In this document: piece after piece, positions 1 to 6,767 of the stretch
Layout: each line of letters opens with the position of its first letter
Position numbering within the stretch: position 1 is the stretch's first letter
Assembly (NCBI GenBank): GCA_900554845.1
Contig: USIY01000093.1
Location: forward strand, 1 to 7,987
From: an uncultured Bacteroidales bacterium
Lineage (GTDB): Bacteria > Bacteroidota > Bacteroidia > Bacteroidales > Muribaculaceae
Direction of reading: 5' to 3'
Length of the DNA: 7,987 bases
Translations under genes and position numbers: made by a program
Notes under the pieces: model-generated
Told to the model about the DNA's origin: nothing
Databases searched by the model: none
The model's input: the letters and a program-made list of their open reading frames with translations, nothing else

Positions 1-464
1 GGTAAGAATACCGTCGGTTCTACATACTCCTTCCCCTCTTTCTCCGCTTTCTTTTTGGCTTTTTCCAGTTCCTTTTCTTTCTTCTCACGTTCCTTTTCAA
101 GTTCTTTCTCAAGCAGCTGCCCGAGCGGCGACGATTCTGCCAGAATCCAGTCGGAACCGTCCGGCGACTTGTCAAGAGAAGACATGGGCACCTCGGTGCG
201 CATCTGCCGGGTATTCATGAAATTCATACATCCGTTGCGCACCATCGCCATAAGATACGACCTAAGCGACCCTTGAAGCTCAAGCCTCTCGCGAATCTCC
301 CATAGGTGAACGATGGCGTCGCCAACAATCATCTCAGCAAGCAGACGGTCCTTCACATAATTATATGCGAAAGCACACAACGCCTGGTAATGAAGCGAGT
401 ATAACATCTTCCAGGCCCGTTCGTTATCCTGTTTGAGCGAATATATGAGTTTCTGTTCCTTCAT
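1..464 (-). CDS. ECF-type RNA polymerase sigma factor, N-terminal 154 residues (runs off window)
   Basis: The frame reads from an ATG at 464 to the window edge without a stop. Residues about 14-90 fit sigma-70 region 2 of Bacteroidetes ECF factors: W-K-M-L-Y-S-L-H-Y, then A-F-A-Y-N-Y-V-K-D-R, a degenerate A-E-x-I-V-x-x-x-x-V-x-L-W-E, and S-L-R-S-Y-L-x-x-x-V-R-N-x-C-x-N-F. This region normally binds core polymerase and the -10 element. Residues 114-146 form a very Lys/Glu-rich helix-like stretch where family members usually have a short linker into region 4. Region 4 would lie beyond position 1. An in-frame TGA lies ten codons upstream of the ATG, at 492-494, and no other usable ATG intervenes, which fixes the start. 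The gene begins 16 bp after the GH43 stop, which suggests co-transcription. A FecR-type anti-sigma gene and SusC/SusD genes often follow such factors but cannot be seen here. Cytoplasmic. The family call is firm; its target promoters are unknown. Confidence 0.85.
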   Translation of the reverse strand, partial: MKEQKLIYSLKQDNERAWKMLYSLHYQALCAFAYNYVKDRLLAEMIVGDAIVHLWEIRERLELQGSLRSYLMAMVRNGCMNFMNTRQMRTEVPMSSLDKSPDGSDWILAESSPLGQLLEKELEKEREKKEKELEKAKKKAEKEGKEYVEPTVFL

Positions 465-480
465 TTTGCTGAAATCGCTA

Positions 481-2328
481 TCATCGGTTGATCACGATTT
501 TGACAACCCGGATACCGCTTCGGCAAAGATATATTCCCGGCAACAGCATGGAGGTGTCGAGTGTGTCGCCGGCGGCATACATGACACGCTGTCCGGAAAG
601 CGAAACGACTTCGATTCCGCATTGTGCCGACCTTACCGTGCAACCGTCGAAACTGACTCCGGCCCCTGGGGCATCAGCACCCACACTTCCGACCCCGGAG
701 ATATCTGCAGGAGTGTAAAGATAGAACGCATCTATTGAAAAATTGGAATCTTTCAGTTTCCCCGCATATATTTTCGCATATTCGCCCGTCCATCTTGCAT
801 TTTTGAGGGTTGTCACATCGAATCCGGGACAGATTCCGGCAATGCGGTCTAATGGAATATCAAGGCCGATCCACCCGTTGCCTACAGGCCAGTGGGCAAC
901 CACAGGATAGCCCGTGGCATAGCCGTTGACGGCGCATTTAAACGCAGGTCCATCGCCGCTATTGAAAAATTCCATTCCGAAAATCTCAGGTTCGGCATCG
1001 GTGCGCAAGGCTATGCGCAAATGAGTGTCGCCGGTTATATGCTGTAGATTTATCCCCTTGTCGCCGGTGCTGAAAGCCACATTGCTCAGACCGCTGCCGG
1101 TGGTGAAATATGAGAGATATGAACTGTCTCCGTCGACTCCGTCTACCGGACGAGGCGTGTATTTGCGCATTGACAGGCGCGTGATCGCGCGGCCTTCCGC
1201 CTCGGGGGCGTAATGTGTCACAATATTTCTGGAGTCTGACGCAAGCGCCTCCAGCGCATCGGTCGACATCTGGAATACATCATAATAGCCGTACGATGCC
1301 GACATGGCCGATGTAGAAGGATCACTCACAGTCCATTCGCTTGGGAAACGGGGTGCGTCCTGCTCGCTGTGAGGCGGCGAGGAGGTCTTTATGTACGGCC
1401 ATTCCTCATCATCCCAGTACAGACGTGACAGCAACGGCATGCGTTTGCTGAATTCCTCGCCTTTCACATGGCCGTGGCAGATAAACCATGTGTCGCCCGC
1501 GCCGTCGGTGATTATAGGTGCGTTATGGCCGTTGCCTGTGAACTTGTAGTTGTTGTTGGTAAGGGTGGCACTGCTGTTCAGAGCGTCACCGCCATCAAGA
1601 AACGACACACCGTTGCGGTCCGTGTAAGGGCCGAAGATATTCTTCGAGCGCCCTACCGCCACACGATAGGTAGTCCATGCGTAGCTCCCTATCGAGGCAA
1701 ACATGTAATACCACCCGTTGCGTTTGTAGATTTCCGTACCCTCTATTTTAGCACCGGCGGTCTGCACCTTTTTTGAAAGGTCGAATGTAATGTCGATGTT
1801 CCCGTCAACCTCTATCTCCATGCCGAACATATTGGTTGTGGAACCCCAGAAGAGATAGTGTGAACCGTTTTCCTGATAATAGAATGGGTCGATGGCATTG
1901 CGGGATCCGACCTCATGCTCGTCGAAAAGTTTGCCGCGATTAGTCCACGGACCGGCTGGATGGTCGGCCACAGCATATCCTATATAGGTCGATGGAGCCG
2001 TTTCATCTGGAATATTGACACTATAAAACAATACATATTTCCCGTGTATGCGGCATAACTCCGGCGCCCAGACCTGACCCTCTGGTGGCCGGTTGTCGCG
2101 GTTGAAAACGGTACCCGTCTGAACCCAGTTTACAAGATCGGCCGAACGAAAAATGGGTACATTCCAGATATCTTCAGTTCCCATCAGATAGTAGAATCCG
2201 TCGTCGGCCCGCATCACCGTCGGGTCAGGAACAGACTCCATTATTATGGGATTCCTGTATGTGGCCGGTACTGCCACCGCCTGTAGACACGTCAGAACCG
2301 CTATCAGAATCAGATTCAAACATTTCAT
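481..2328 (-). CDS. Secreted glycoside hydrolase family 43 enzyme with extra C-terminal module and sorting-like domain
   Basis: This 615-residue protein starts with a signal peptide (about residues 1-22). Residues 24-330 are a GH43 five-bladed propeller domain. The likely general base is D35 in P-D-P-T-V, the pKa-tuning Asp is D147 in A-I-D-P, and the general acid is E196 in I-E-G-T-E. G-H-N-A at 267-270 and W-A-P-E at 87-90 are further family marks. GH43 enzymes cleave arabinose- or xylose-containing glycans; the exact substrate and subfamily cannot be read here. Residues about 335-540 form a separate module homologous to the 346-residue protein encoded at 3520-4560. Residues about 560-615 resemble a type A type IX secretion sorting domain, with L-P-G-I-Y near the end and terminal V-V-K-I-V-I-N-R. 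The start lies 41 bp after the neighbouring GH43 gene, and the sigma gene follows 16 bp downstream. The likely location is outside the cytoplasm, at the surface or released. It is probably a tandem duplicate of the upstream GH43 gene. Confidence 0.93.
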   Translation of the reverse strand: MKCLNLILIAVLTCLQAVAVPATYRNPIIMESVPDPTVMRADDGFYYLMGTEDIWNVPIFRSADLVNWVQTGTVFNRDNRPPEGQVWAPELCRIHGKYVLFYSVNIPDETAPSTYIGYAVADHPAGPWTNRGKLFDEHEVGSRNAIDPFYYQENGSHYLFWGSTTNMFGMEIEVDGNIDITFDLSKKVQTAGAKIEGTEIYKRNGWYYMFASIGSYAWTTYRVAVGRSKNIFGPYTDRNGVSFLDGGDALNSSATLTNNNYKFTGNGHNAPIITDGAGDTWFICHGHVKGEEFSKRMPLLSRLYWDDEEWPYIKTSSPPHSEQDAPRFPSEWTVSDPSTSAMSASYGYYDVFQMSTDALEALASDSRNIVTHYAPEAEGRAITRLSMRKYTPRPVDGVDGDSSYLSYFTTGSGLSNVAFSTGDKGINLQHITGDTHLRIALRTDAEPEIFGMEFFNSGDGPAFKCAVNGYATGYPVVAHWPVGNGWIGLDIPLDRIAGICPGFDVTTLKNARWTGEYAKIYAGKLKDSNFSIDAFYLYTPADISGVGSVGADAPGAGVSFDGCTVRSAQCGIEVVSLSGQRVMYAAGDTLDTSMLLPGIYLCRSGIRVVKIVINR

Positions 2329-2369
2329 ATTTTTGTCCGGGTAACTGGTGGTGATTACTTTAATATTGC

Positions 2370-3401
2370 TTAATTATCAGAGTTAACGTCCTGCGGAAAC
2401 GCCGGAGCATAGTGCTCGACCGGAGTGGGACTGCCGCCTTCGAGATAGGGCCACCCCTCTTCATCCCAAAGCAGGCGGTCAAGCAGCGGCAATCTGACCA
2501 TATCGAGCTCTTTCCCCTTGCGGTGGCCGTGACACAGGAACCATGTGTTGCCGACACCGTCGGTGATCACGGGAGCATTGTGTCCCGTGCCTGTGAAGCG
2601 GTCGTTGCCAGAGGTCAAAGCCGCGGCCTTGGCCAGATTTATTTCAGGGGCGTTCAGCTCGCCTCCGGCAAGAAACGGAATGCCCTCGCGGGTGTAGTAC
2701 GGGCCGCAGATATTTTTTGAGCGCCCCACAACCACCTGATAGGTTATCCACGCATAGCTTCCTCTTGATGCAAACATGTAATACCAGTCGCCGCGTTTGT
2801 ATACCTCGGTGCCCTCAACGGCCTTTCCGGCCGTCTGCACTTTTTTCGAAATGTCGTAGCTAATATTGAGTTTGTCGTCCACCCCGATTTCCATCACCCA
2901 CATATTGTTGGTGCTTCCCCAGAAAAGATAATGCTTTCCGTTGTCGTAAAAATAAAACGGGTCGATGGTGTCGCGGCATCCGGCCTCATAGCCGTCGAAG
3001 AGTTTTCCACGGTCGTGCCACGGCCCGGTGACACTGTCGGCCACGGCATAGCCCAGATAAGCCTTGAAAGTGTCGGAGGCGTCAGGATTACTGCAATAGA
3101 ACAGCACGTATTTGTCGTGGATGCGACACAGTTCCGGAGCCCATATCGCAGTGTCCGGCCGCTTGTCCCCATCCTTGAAAATCGTTCCGGTCAAAGTCCA
3201 GTTCACCAGATCGGGTGAGCTGAACAGACCCAGATTCCTGATGTTCTCCGTGCCGGTCATGTAATATGTGCCGTCGTCGTCGCGGAGCACTGTCGGGTCG
3301 GGCAGATTGACGTCGATTATCGGATTCGTGTATGTTTCGGCACCGCTGACGCACTGCTGCGAGAGCATTATGGCCAGAACTACGATAACATGACTTTTCA
3401 T
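2370..3401 (-). CDS. Secreted glycoside hydrolase family 43 enzyme, catalytic domain only
   Basis: This 343-residue protein has a signal peptide (about residues 1-21) followed by a GH43 propeller domain that fills the rest. The catalytic triad matches its neighbour position for position: D35 in P-D-P-T-V, D147 in T-I-D-P, and E196 in V-E-G-T-E. W-A-P-E at 87-90 and G-T-G-H-N-A at 271-276 are also conserved. It aligns along its whole length with the GH43 domain of the 615-residue protein. It carries about ten extra residues near 251-260 (A-P-E-I-N-L-A-K-A-A) and ends at Y-A-P-A-F-P-Q, just where the neighbour's extra module would begin. It therefore lacks both the C-terminal module and the sorting-like tail, so it may stay periplasmic while its paralogue is exported further; that point is inference. 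The stop is followed by a 41-bp gap to the next gene. The natural substrate is unknown, but arabinose- or xylose-containing oligosaccharides are likely from the family. Confidence 0.92.
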   Translation of the reverse strand: MKSHVIVVLAIMLSQQCVSGAETYTNPIIDVNLPDPTVLRDDDGTYYMTGTENIRNLGLFSSPDLVNWTLTGTIFKDGDKRPDTAIWAPELCRIHDKYVLFYCSNPDASDTFKAYLGYAVADSVTGPWHDRGKLFDGYEAGCRDTIDPFYFYDNGKHYLFWGSTNNMWVMEIGVDDKLNISYDISKKVQTAGKAVEGTEVYKRGDWYYMFASRGSYAWITYQVVVGRSKNICGPYYTREGIPFLAGGELNAPEINLAKAAALTSGNDRFTGTGHNAPVITDGVGNTWFLCHGHRKGKELDMVRLPLLDRLLWDEEGWPYLEGGSPTPVEHYAPAFPQDVNSDN

Positions 3402-3455
3402 GGCAAATAGCTGGTTACGTTAGTCTGCAAAAGAAAGACTTTATACAATCTGAAA

Positions 3456-3495
3456 GCGGGAGTGCCGCGGTTGAGTGAGGTCTCGGCACACCCGC
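3456..3495 (-). terminator. Strong hairpin between the 346-residue protein gene and the first GH43 gene
   Basis: The 12-bp arms GCGGGTGTGCCG (3495-3484) and CGGCACTCCCGC (3467-3456), read on the minus strand, pair with a single mismatch around a 16-nt loop. The 3' side continues TTTCAGATTG, so the T-run is only three bases. The hairpin starts 24 nt after the stop codon at 3520. It could be a partial terminator or attenuator, or an mRNA 3'-end stabiliser that gives the first gene more product than the GH43 genes. The stem is certain; its role is inferred. Confidence 0.55.
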
Positions 3496-3519
3496 ATTTC
3501 TTTACCTAAATTCAATCAT

Positions 3520-4560
3520 TTACCTGATAAATACCTTCTTGACCGCGCCGGTGGTTTTCACCACATATACACCGGGTGTCAGACCTTCCAGACCGATCAC
3601 CGCCGTTGCCGATTCACGAACCATAGCGCCTGCAAGGTTATATAGCTGCATCGGAGCGTTGTCGCTGCCGAGGGCAGAGATAGTTTTGTCAGACACGAAG
3701 ATCTCTACGTTGTTGTGGCCGTTTTCAATACCGGTGATGCCAGCGCTGACGCTGGGGGTGTAGACATATGCACCGTCGACAAACACCTTTGCGCCATCTC
3801 CCAGCGAAGCCTCGGGGTGACCTTCATTAGCTCCATCCTGACCGCTGGGAAGATCGATTGCCACTGCCTCACCCTGCCAGTCGTCGGTCAGACGGGTGTA
3901 GTCCATCTCAACGTCAAACTCATCTTTCATCAGTTCGGCAACCTTGCCGAGTGTAATATCAACAGCCATCCATTCTCCTTTTTTAAGACCGGGTGCAACC
4001 ACTGGCACACTGTTGTTGACATTGTCGTCGGTGAAGGCAATTGCAGGAGCTTCGCCATCGTTACCGTCATGCTTGAACCACCGCACACTGAGAGTTGGCA
4101 CTGTCACATCACTGAGAAGATAAAACGAGATGTGAAGATGGCTATTCTCATTGATGTGAGTCAGATCGGTATCCGATTTACGGGTCATATAGAATCCTGA
4201 CCACCATTGATACCACCCTCCGTTCACCACCATGCCGTCGAAGCAACGGCCGTCGGCCGGCACAGGCACTGCGGCATAATCATCATCGCTCGCCCAGCCG
4301 ACATTACCGCCGGGAAAATGAGCGTTTACGGTTTCGTCAGTCGCCACGCGATAGTCGTTCACTTTGATTTTCGAATTTGCTGCCAGTTTCTCCATCGCTG
4401 CGTCGCCTAAAGCGAACACATCATAGATGCCCCCTTCGGCGCAGACAGCAATTGTAGGATCGATTGACGGGTCTTCAACTACGTAAGTCTCTTGTGCGCC
4501 AGCACTCAGAGCGGCACCAAATGCGCACATTGTTACAATTGCATGTGTAAATTTTTTCAT
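3520..4560 (-). CDS. Secreted protein homologous to the C-terminal module of the neighbouring GH43 enzyme
   Basis: This 346-residue protein has a signal peptide of about 22 residues, with probable cleavage A-G-A before Q-E-T-Y, leaving the glutamine common at +1 in Bacteroidetes. I recognise no catalytic domain. Residues about 28-268 match residues 335-540 of the 615-residue GH43. Shared landmarks are V-x-D-P-S, Y-D-V-F followed by a helix ending L-A-x-x-S, a T-x-L-x-H/I-N-L-x-H-I strand with H-L-x-I, a D-G-x-A-P-A-x-x-F-like loop, G-x-W-x-x-x-D-I-x-L, F-D-V, and a V/I-D-A/G-x-Y-x-Y-T-P end strand. The predicted fold is a beta-sandwich, possibly glycan-binding; this is inference. Residues about 285-346 resemble a type A sorting domain, with L-T-P-G-V-Y-V-V-K and terminal K-K-V-F-I-R. 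It is the first gene of the left-hand unit and is separated from the GH43 gene by a hairpin. Aromatic-rich G-G-W-Y-Q-W-W at 114-120 could contact sugar. The gene is real; its function is unproven. Confidence 0.88.
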   Translation of the reverse strand: MKKFTHAIVTMCAFGAALSAGAQETYVVEDPSIDPTIAVCAEGGIYDVFALGDAAMEKLAANSKIKVNDYRVATDETVNAHFPGGNVGWASDDDYAAVPVPADGRCFDGMVVNGGWYQWWSGFYMTRKSDTDLTHINENSHLHISFYLLSDVTVPTLSVRWFKHDGNDGEAPAIAFTDDNVNNSVPVVAPGLKKGEWMAVDITLGKVAELMKDEFDVEMDYTRLTDDWQGEAVAIDLPSGQDGANEGHPEASLGDGAKVFVDGAYVYTPSVSAGITGIENGHNNVEIFVSDKTISALGSDNAPMQLYNLAGAMVRESATAVIGLEGLTPGVYVVKTTGAVKKVFIR

Positions 4561-4619
4561 GATAACTATTATTGGTTAGGTCTATTTAACAGGCTTTATA
4601 TATCATTACATGTTATTGA

Positions 4620-4650
4620 CAAAATTTAAACTCATACGGGTAGCGAAAAA
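4620..4650 (-). promoter_or_regulatory. Possible Bacteroidetes-type promoter for the left-hand unit
   Basis: Read on the minus strand, TAAATTTTG at 4628-4620 is a one-base-expanded match to the Bacteroidetes -7 element TAnnTTTG. A T-rich TTTTTCG at about 4650-4644 lies roughly where the loose -33 TTTG element is expected. Transcription from it would give a leader of about 50-55 nt before the ATG at 4560, an ordinary length. The match is imperfect and AT-rich sequence gives such matches by chance, so this is a suggestion only. Confidence 0.3.
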
Positions 4651-4651
4651 A

Positions 4652-4670
4652 GATTTTTTTCTAAAAAATC
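4652..4670. repeat. Small AT-rich inverted repeat upstream of the left-hand unit
   Basis: GATTTTTT at 4652-4659 and AAAAAATC at 4663-4670 are perfect inverted copies around a 3-nt loop. It lies just upstream of the candidate promoter for the 346-residue protein gene. It could be a bent-DNA or regulator-contact site, or simply a by-product of A/T tracts. There is no GC in the stem apart from the end pair, so it is not a convincing terminator. Confidence 0.3.
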
Positions 4671-4955
4671 ATGACGCTATGCCGAAATCAGACACAACGA
4701 TCCGACTTACCGTCTTATTGTGCAAAAGACACATGGTATATTTCAGCATCTCGTTGGAAATCAGTGAACTTGTAAGTTGTAAGGAAGATGAATGAACGAG
4801 AGACCCAGATTGTTATGGAAAGACCTACTTTGCCATTGATTATCCCGGTAGGACCGATAGTCTATATGCGGCCTGCTGGCACGAAAGTCATCCCTCTTGC
4901 CTGTCGAAGGGATTAAGAGAGTGTTTGGATTTAAATCAAATATAGATTGAGAGGC
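4671..4955. other. Intergenic stretch without a convincing gene
   Basis: This stretch lies between the leader of the left-hand unit and the palindromic element. A minus-strand open frame of 103 codons (4761-5072) crosses it, but that frame begins inside the palindrome arm. Its composition (many S, R, H, N and Q) is not typical of a folded protein, and it resembles no family I know. I see no RNA gene, terminator or repeat here. Confidence 0.5.
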
Positions 4956-5083
4956 TTTATCTCCCTTTGGTCGATGAGCTAAAGGTTTTTGAGATGATTT
5001 TGCAAGTCGAGGAGGGAGCAATTGCCATATTGCGACCGAAGAGACTTGGCGAACCTTCAGTTCATCGATCAAAGGGAGATAAA
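4956..5083. repeat. 128-bp palindromic element with 32-bp inverted arms (MITE- or REP-like)
   Basis: The arm at 4956-4987 begins TTTATCTCCCTTTG, and the reverse complement of 5052-5083 begins the same way. The arms agree at 29 of 32 positions, with differences only at arm positions 15, 23 and 26. The 64-bp centre does not pair except for an 8-bp GCAATTGC palindrome at 5018-5025. Because of the palindrome, both strands give short frames starting M-[IV]-D-E-L-K-V and containing H-R-[PS]-K-G-D-K; I treat these as by-products rather than genes. The element sits in the gap between two units that run the same way. It could be a miniature transposable element or a dispersed REP-like repeat. No clear target-site duplication was seen at its edges. 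Confidence 0.7.
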
Positions 5084-5249
5084 TCAGCCAAAAAAGCCCT
5101 CAAGATTAATTTGAAGTTTTACTTTCCACCCTCATTTTTGTTAAAATGGTTTAAATTCAAACAATCTCTAACATTATGATAAGTTAACAAATTTCGGCGG
5201 AACTAAATGCCTGAAAATAGACAAGTTTATTATGCGGTAAAAGAATGCA

Positions 5250-5293
5250 AAAAGCGATTGACGAGTTAGGAGATGAACCTGTCAATCGCTTTT
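5250..5293 (-). terminator. Rho-independent terminator of the leucine-rich-repeat unit
   Basis: AAAAGCGATTGAC at 5250-5262 and GTCAATCGCTTTT at 5281-5293 are perfect 13-bp inverted copies around an 18-nt loop. Read on the minus strand, the stem is followed by a run of five T and then GCATTCTTTT. It lies 34 bp after the stop codon of the leucine-rich-repeat gene. The A/T ends of the stem could also support some termination in the plus direction. Confidence 0.8.
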
Positions 5294-5326
5294 GTCGGTG
5301 TCTCCGCAAAGGAGATATGCGAAGGA

Positions 5327-6553
5327 TTATCTCACTAAGATTTTTTTGCTGCTTTCTCCTTGACGGAGGATATAGATACCCTGGGGAATATCATTCAGTG
5401 AATTTCCCATGAAAGTTCCCTGTATACTGAAAAGCTCATAAGGTAGGGAGTAATTTATGTCATTTTGTATGTCGTCAATACCTGAATCATCTGTCAAATC
5501 GTCAATAATAGAGGCAAACATTGACCATTCTTCACTATTTTCATATATTCCCTTGCAACCAACCGGAACATGCAGAATAGCTTCTCCAACTTCCCACTTG
5601 CTAGTTGTAAGCTGAGGCGGCTGTGGAGAATATATATCAACACGTTTAAGATTATGGTCGTCTATTCCAAAAATATTAACTTCCTTGGTTGATGCACTCA
5701 TTGAAATGAATCTTAGATTGCTATTATAAAAATAACAACTTTCGACGGATGAGGGAGTGGTGATAGATTCTAATGATTCGCACCTTTCCCATATTCTTAT
5801 GTCTTTTGTCCCATCAGGAATGATGACCTCAGTCACTTCTTCTCCGTTAAGTTGTAAATACCAACAATTGTTGCCACAAAGGTTACTGCTGCATTTTATA
5901 TTGCAGAAGGAATTTATATCAGAGATGTGAATTGTTGGAATTAAAGGCCATCTAGCGTCTGATAATGTACTTTTTATCTGTTTTAGAGAAGCGGGGATGG
6001 TGACAGAGCGAAGATTGTATGTATACTCAAAGGCTTGACTTTCGATGATTGTAACCCCTTCTGGGATAACGATTGACTTCAGGGATTCGCATTTTCCAAA
6101 GCAAAACTCTGGTATCGTAGTTATAGCAGTCGGAAGATCAATTGACTCTAAAGACTTACACCTGTCAAACATTCCTCTTGAGAGGGCTGTAAGTTTTTGG
6201 GGAAGGGTAACCTCTACCAATGATCCACAATATCTGAAAGCGTCCTCTCCGATGGAGACTACAGAGTTTGGAATCTCTACTTTAGTTAAATTAGGGCAAT
6301 TATAAAATGCCTTCTCAACCAATGCAACTACCGGATAAGTTACTTTATTCCATACAATATTTTCCGGAATTGAGGCGATTTTTACATTTGGGGCAATACC
6401 AATAGGGTTCTGTCGCGCAACGGTTGCTTGCCTGCTTTCCGTATCGATGTTATATACAATGTCGTTGACGTAAACTTCCTCTTTTTTTGCATAACACGTC
6501 AACGAAATCATGCAAAAAAGAAAAACTATAAGGTTGTAAGATTGCGATTTCAT
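5327..6553 (-). CDS. Secreted BspA-type leucine-rich-repeat (LRR_5) protein
   Basis: Starting at the ATG at 6553 gives 408 residues with a clean signal peptide (about 1-22, cleaved after C-Y-A). An ATG nine codons earlier (6580) would add M-L-G-Y-K-K-R-L-I and overlap the upstream micro-ORF, so I prefer the inner start. Residues about 82-196 hold five repeats of 23 residues of the type A-F-x-x-C-x-x-L-x-x-V-x-I-P-x-x-x-x-x-I, diagnostic of the BspA/LRR_5 family. Weaker, irregular repeats continue to about 305. Residues 310-350 are the usual closing segment: P-P-x-L, A-I-L-H-V-P-V-G and W-S-M-F-A-S-I-I-D-D. The last 40 residues resemble a short sorting-like tail with I-P-Q-G-I-Y-I-L-R and final K-K-I-L-V-R. 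Such proteins are surface-exposed and mediate adhesion or unknown binding. The gene is visibly more AT-rich than the GH43 genes. It ends at a strong terminator. Confidence 0.9.
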   Translation of the reverse strand: MKSQSYNLIVFLFCMISLTCYAKKEEVYVNDIVYNIDTESRQATVARQNPIGIAPNVKIASIPENIVWNKVTYPVVALVEKAFYNCPNLTKVEIPNSVVSIGEDAFRYCGSLVEVTLPQKLTALSRGMFDRCKSLESIDLPTAITTIPEFCFGKCESLKSIVIPEGVTIIESQAFEYTYNLRSVTIPASLKQIKSTLSDARWPLIPTIHISDINSFCNIKCSSNLCGNNCWYLQLNGEEVTEVIIPDGTKDIRIWERCESLESITTPSSVESCYFYNSNLRFISMSASTKEVNIFGIDDHNLKRVDIYSPQPPQLTTSKWEVGEAILHVPVGCKGIYENSEEWSMFASIIDDLTDDSGIDDIQNDINYSLPYELFSIQGTFMGNSLNDIPQGIYILRQGESSKKILVR

Positions 6554-6555
6554 AA

Positions 6556-6702
6556 TCAGTCGTTTTTTATAGCCCAACAATGGGGATTGGACAATCTGAG
6601 GAAGAATGGCTTATTCGGGCATTTACGTTGACTGAAATACGTAGGGTTATTACCCTCGTATCCGCAGTACGGGCATTTGTACTTGTAAGAGAAAAATCCC
6701 AT
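6556..6702 (-). CDS. 48-residue cysteine-containing micro-ORF, zinc-ribbon-like
   Basis: An ATG at 6702 opens a frame of 48 codons ending in TGA at 6558-6556, two bases before the ATG of the leucine-rich-repeat gene. That spacing suggests translational coupling. The product begins M-G-F-F-S-Y-K-Y-K-C-P-Y-C-G-Y, which looks like the first knuckle of a zinc ribbon. The second half has single cysteines at C28 (K-C-P-N-K) and C42 (P-H-C-W) rather than a clean second C-x-x-C, so metal binding would need an irregular site or may be lost. It could be a real small protein, a truncated relic, or an upstream frame that controls entry to the next gene. AAAATTT directly precedes the ATG, in keeping with A/T-rich Bacteroidetes leaders. 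No membrane segment or signal peptide is seen. Confidence 0.5.
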   Translation of the reverse strand: MGFFSYKYKCPYCGYEGNNPTYFSQRKCPNKPFFLRLSNPHCWAIKND

Positions 6703-6767
6703 AAATTTTAGAGTGCCGCGGTCATCCTCTCGTTGGCGTTAGATTGGTTTATACAAGAAAAGCGTAG

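Noticed and set aside
30..60. D-P-S-I-D-P-T-I in the 346-residue protein (residues 30-37) resembles the GH43 P-D-P-T-V motif
   Set aside because: The rest of the protein has no GH43 blades, and this segment aligns with the V-S-D-P-S linker of the 615-residue enzyme instead. The coordinates given here are residue-based and approximate; the gene is at 3520-4560.
55..276. Plus-strand frame with a serine/phenylalanine-rich start
   Set aside because: The S/F richness is the complement of the Lys/Glu-rich sigma factor segment on the other strand.
3715..4200. Plus-strand open frame of 161 codons opposite the 346-residue protein gene
   Set aside because: It lies wholly antisense to a gene with a clear signal peptide and a homologous neighbour. 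Its sequence has no recognisable domain and reads as a shadow frame.
4761..5179. Two short frames on opposite strands both starting M-[IV]-D-E-L-K-V
   Set aside because: The similarity is forced by the inverted repeat arms. Neither frame extends into a recognisable protein.
3460..6722. The 12-base word GAGTGCCGCGGT occurs at 3460-3471 and at 6711-6722
   Set aside because: One or two shared 12-mers are expected by chance in 8 kb, and the flanks do not match.
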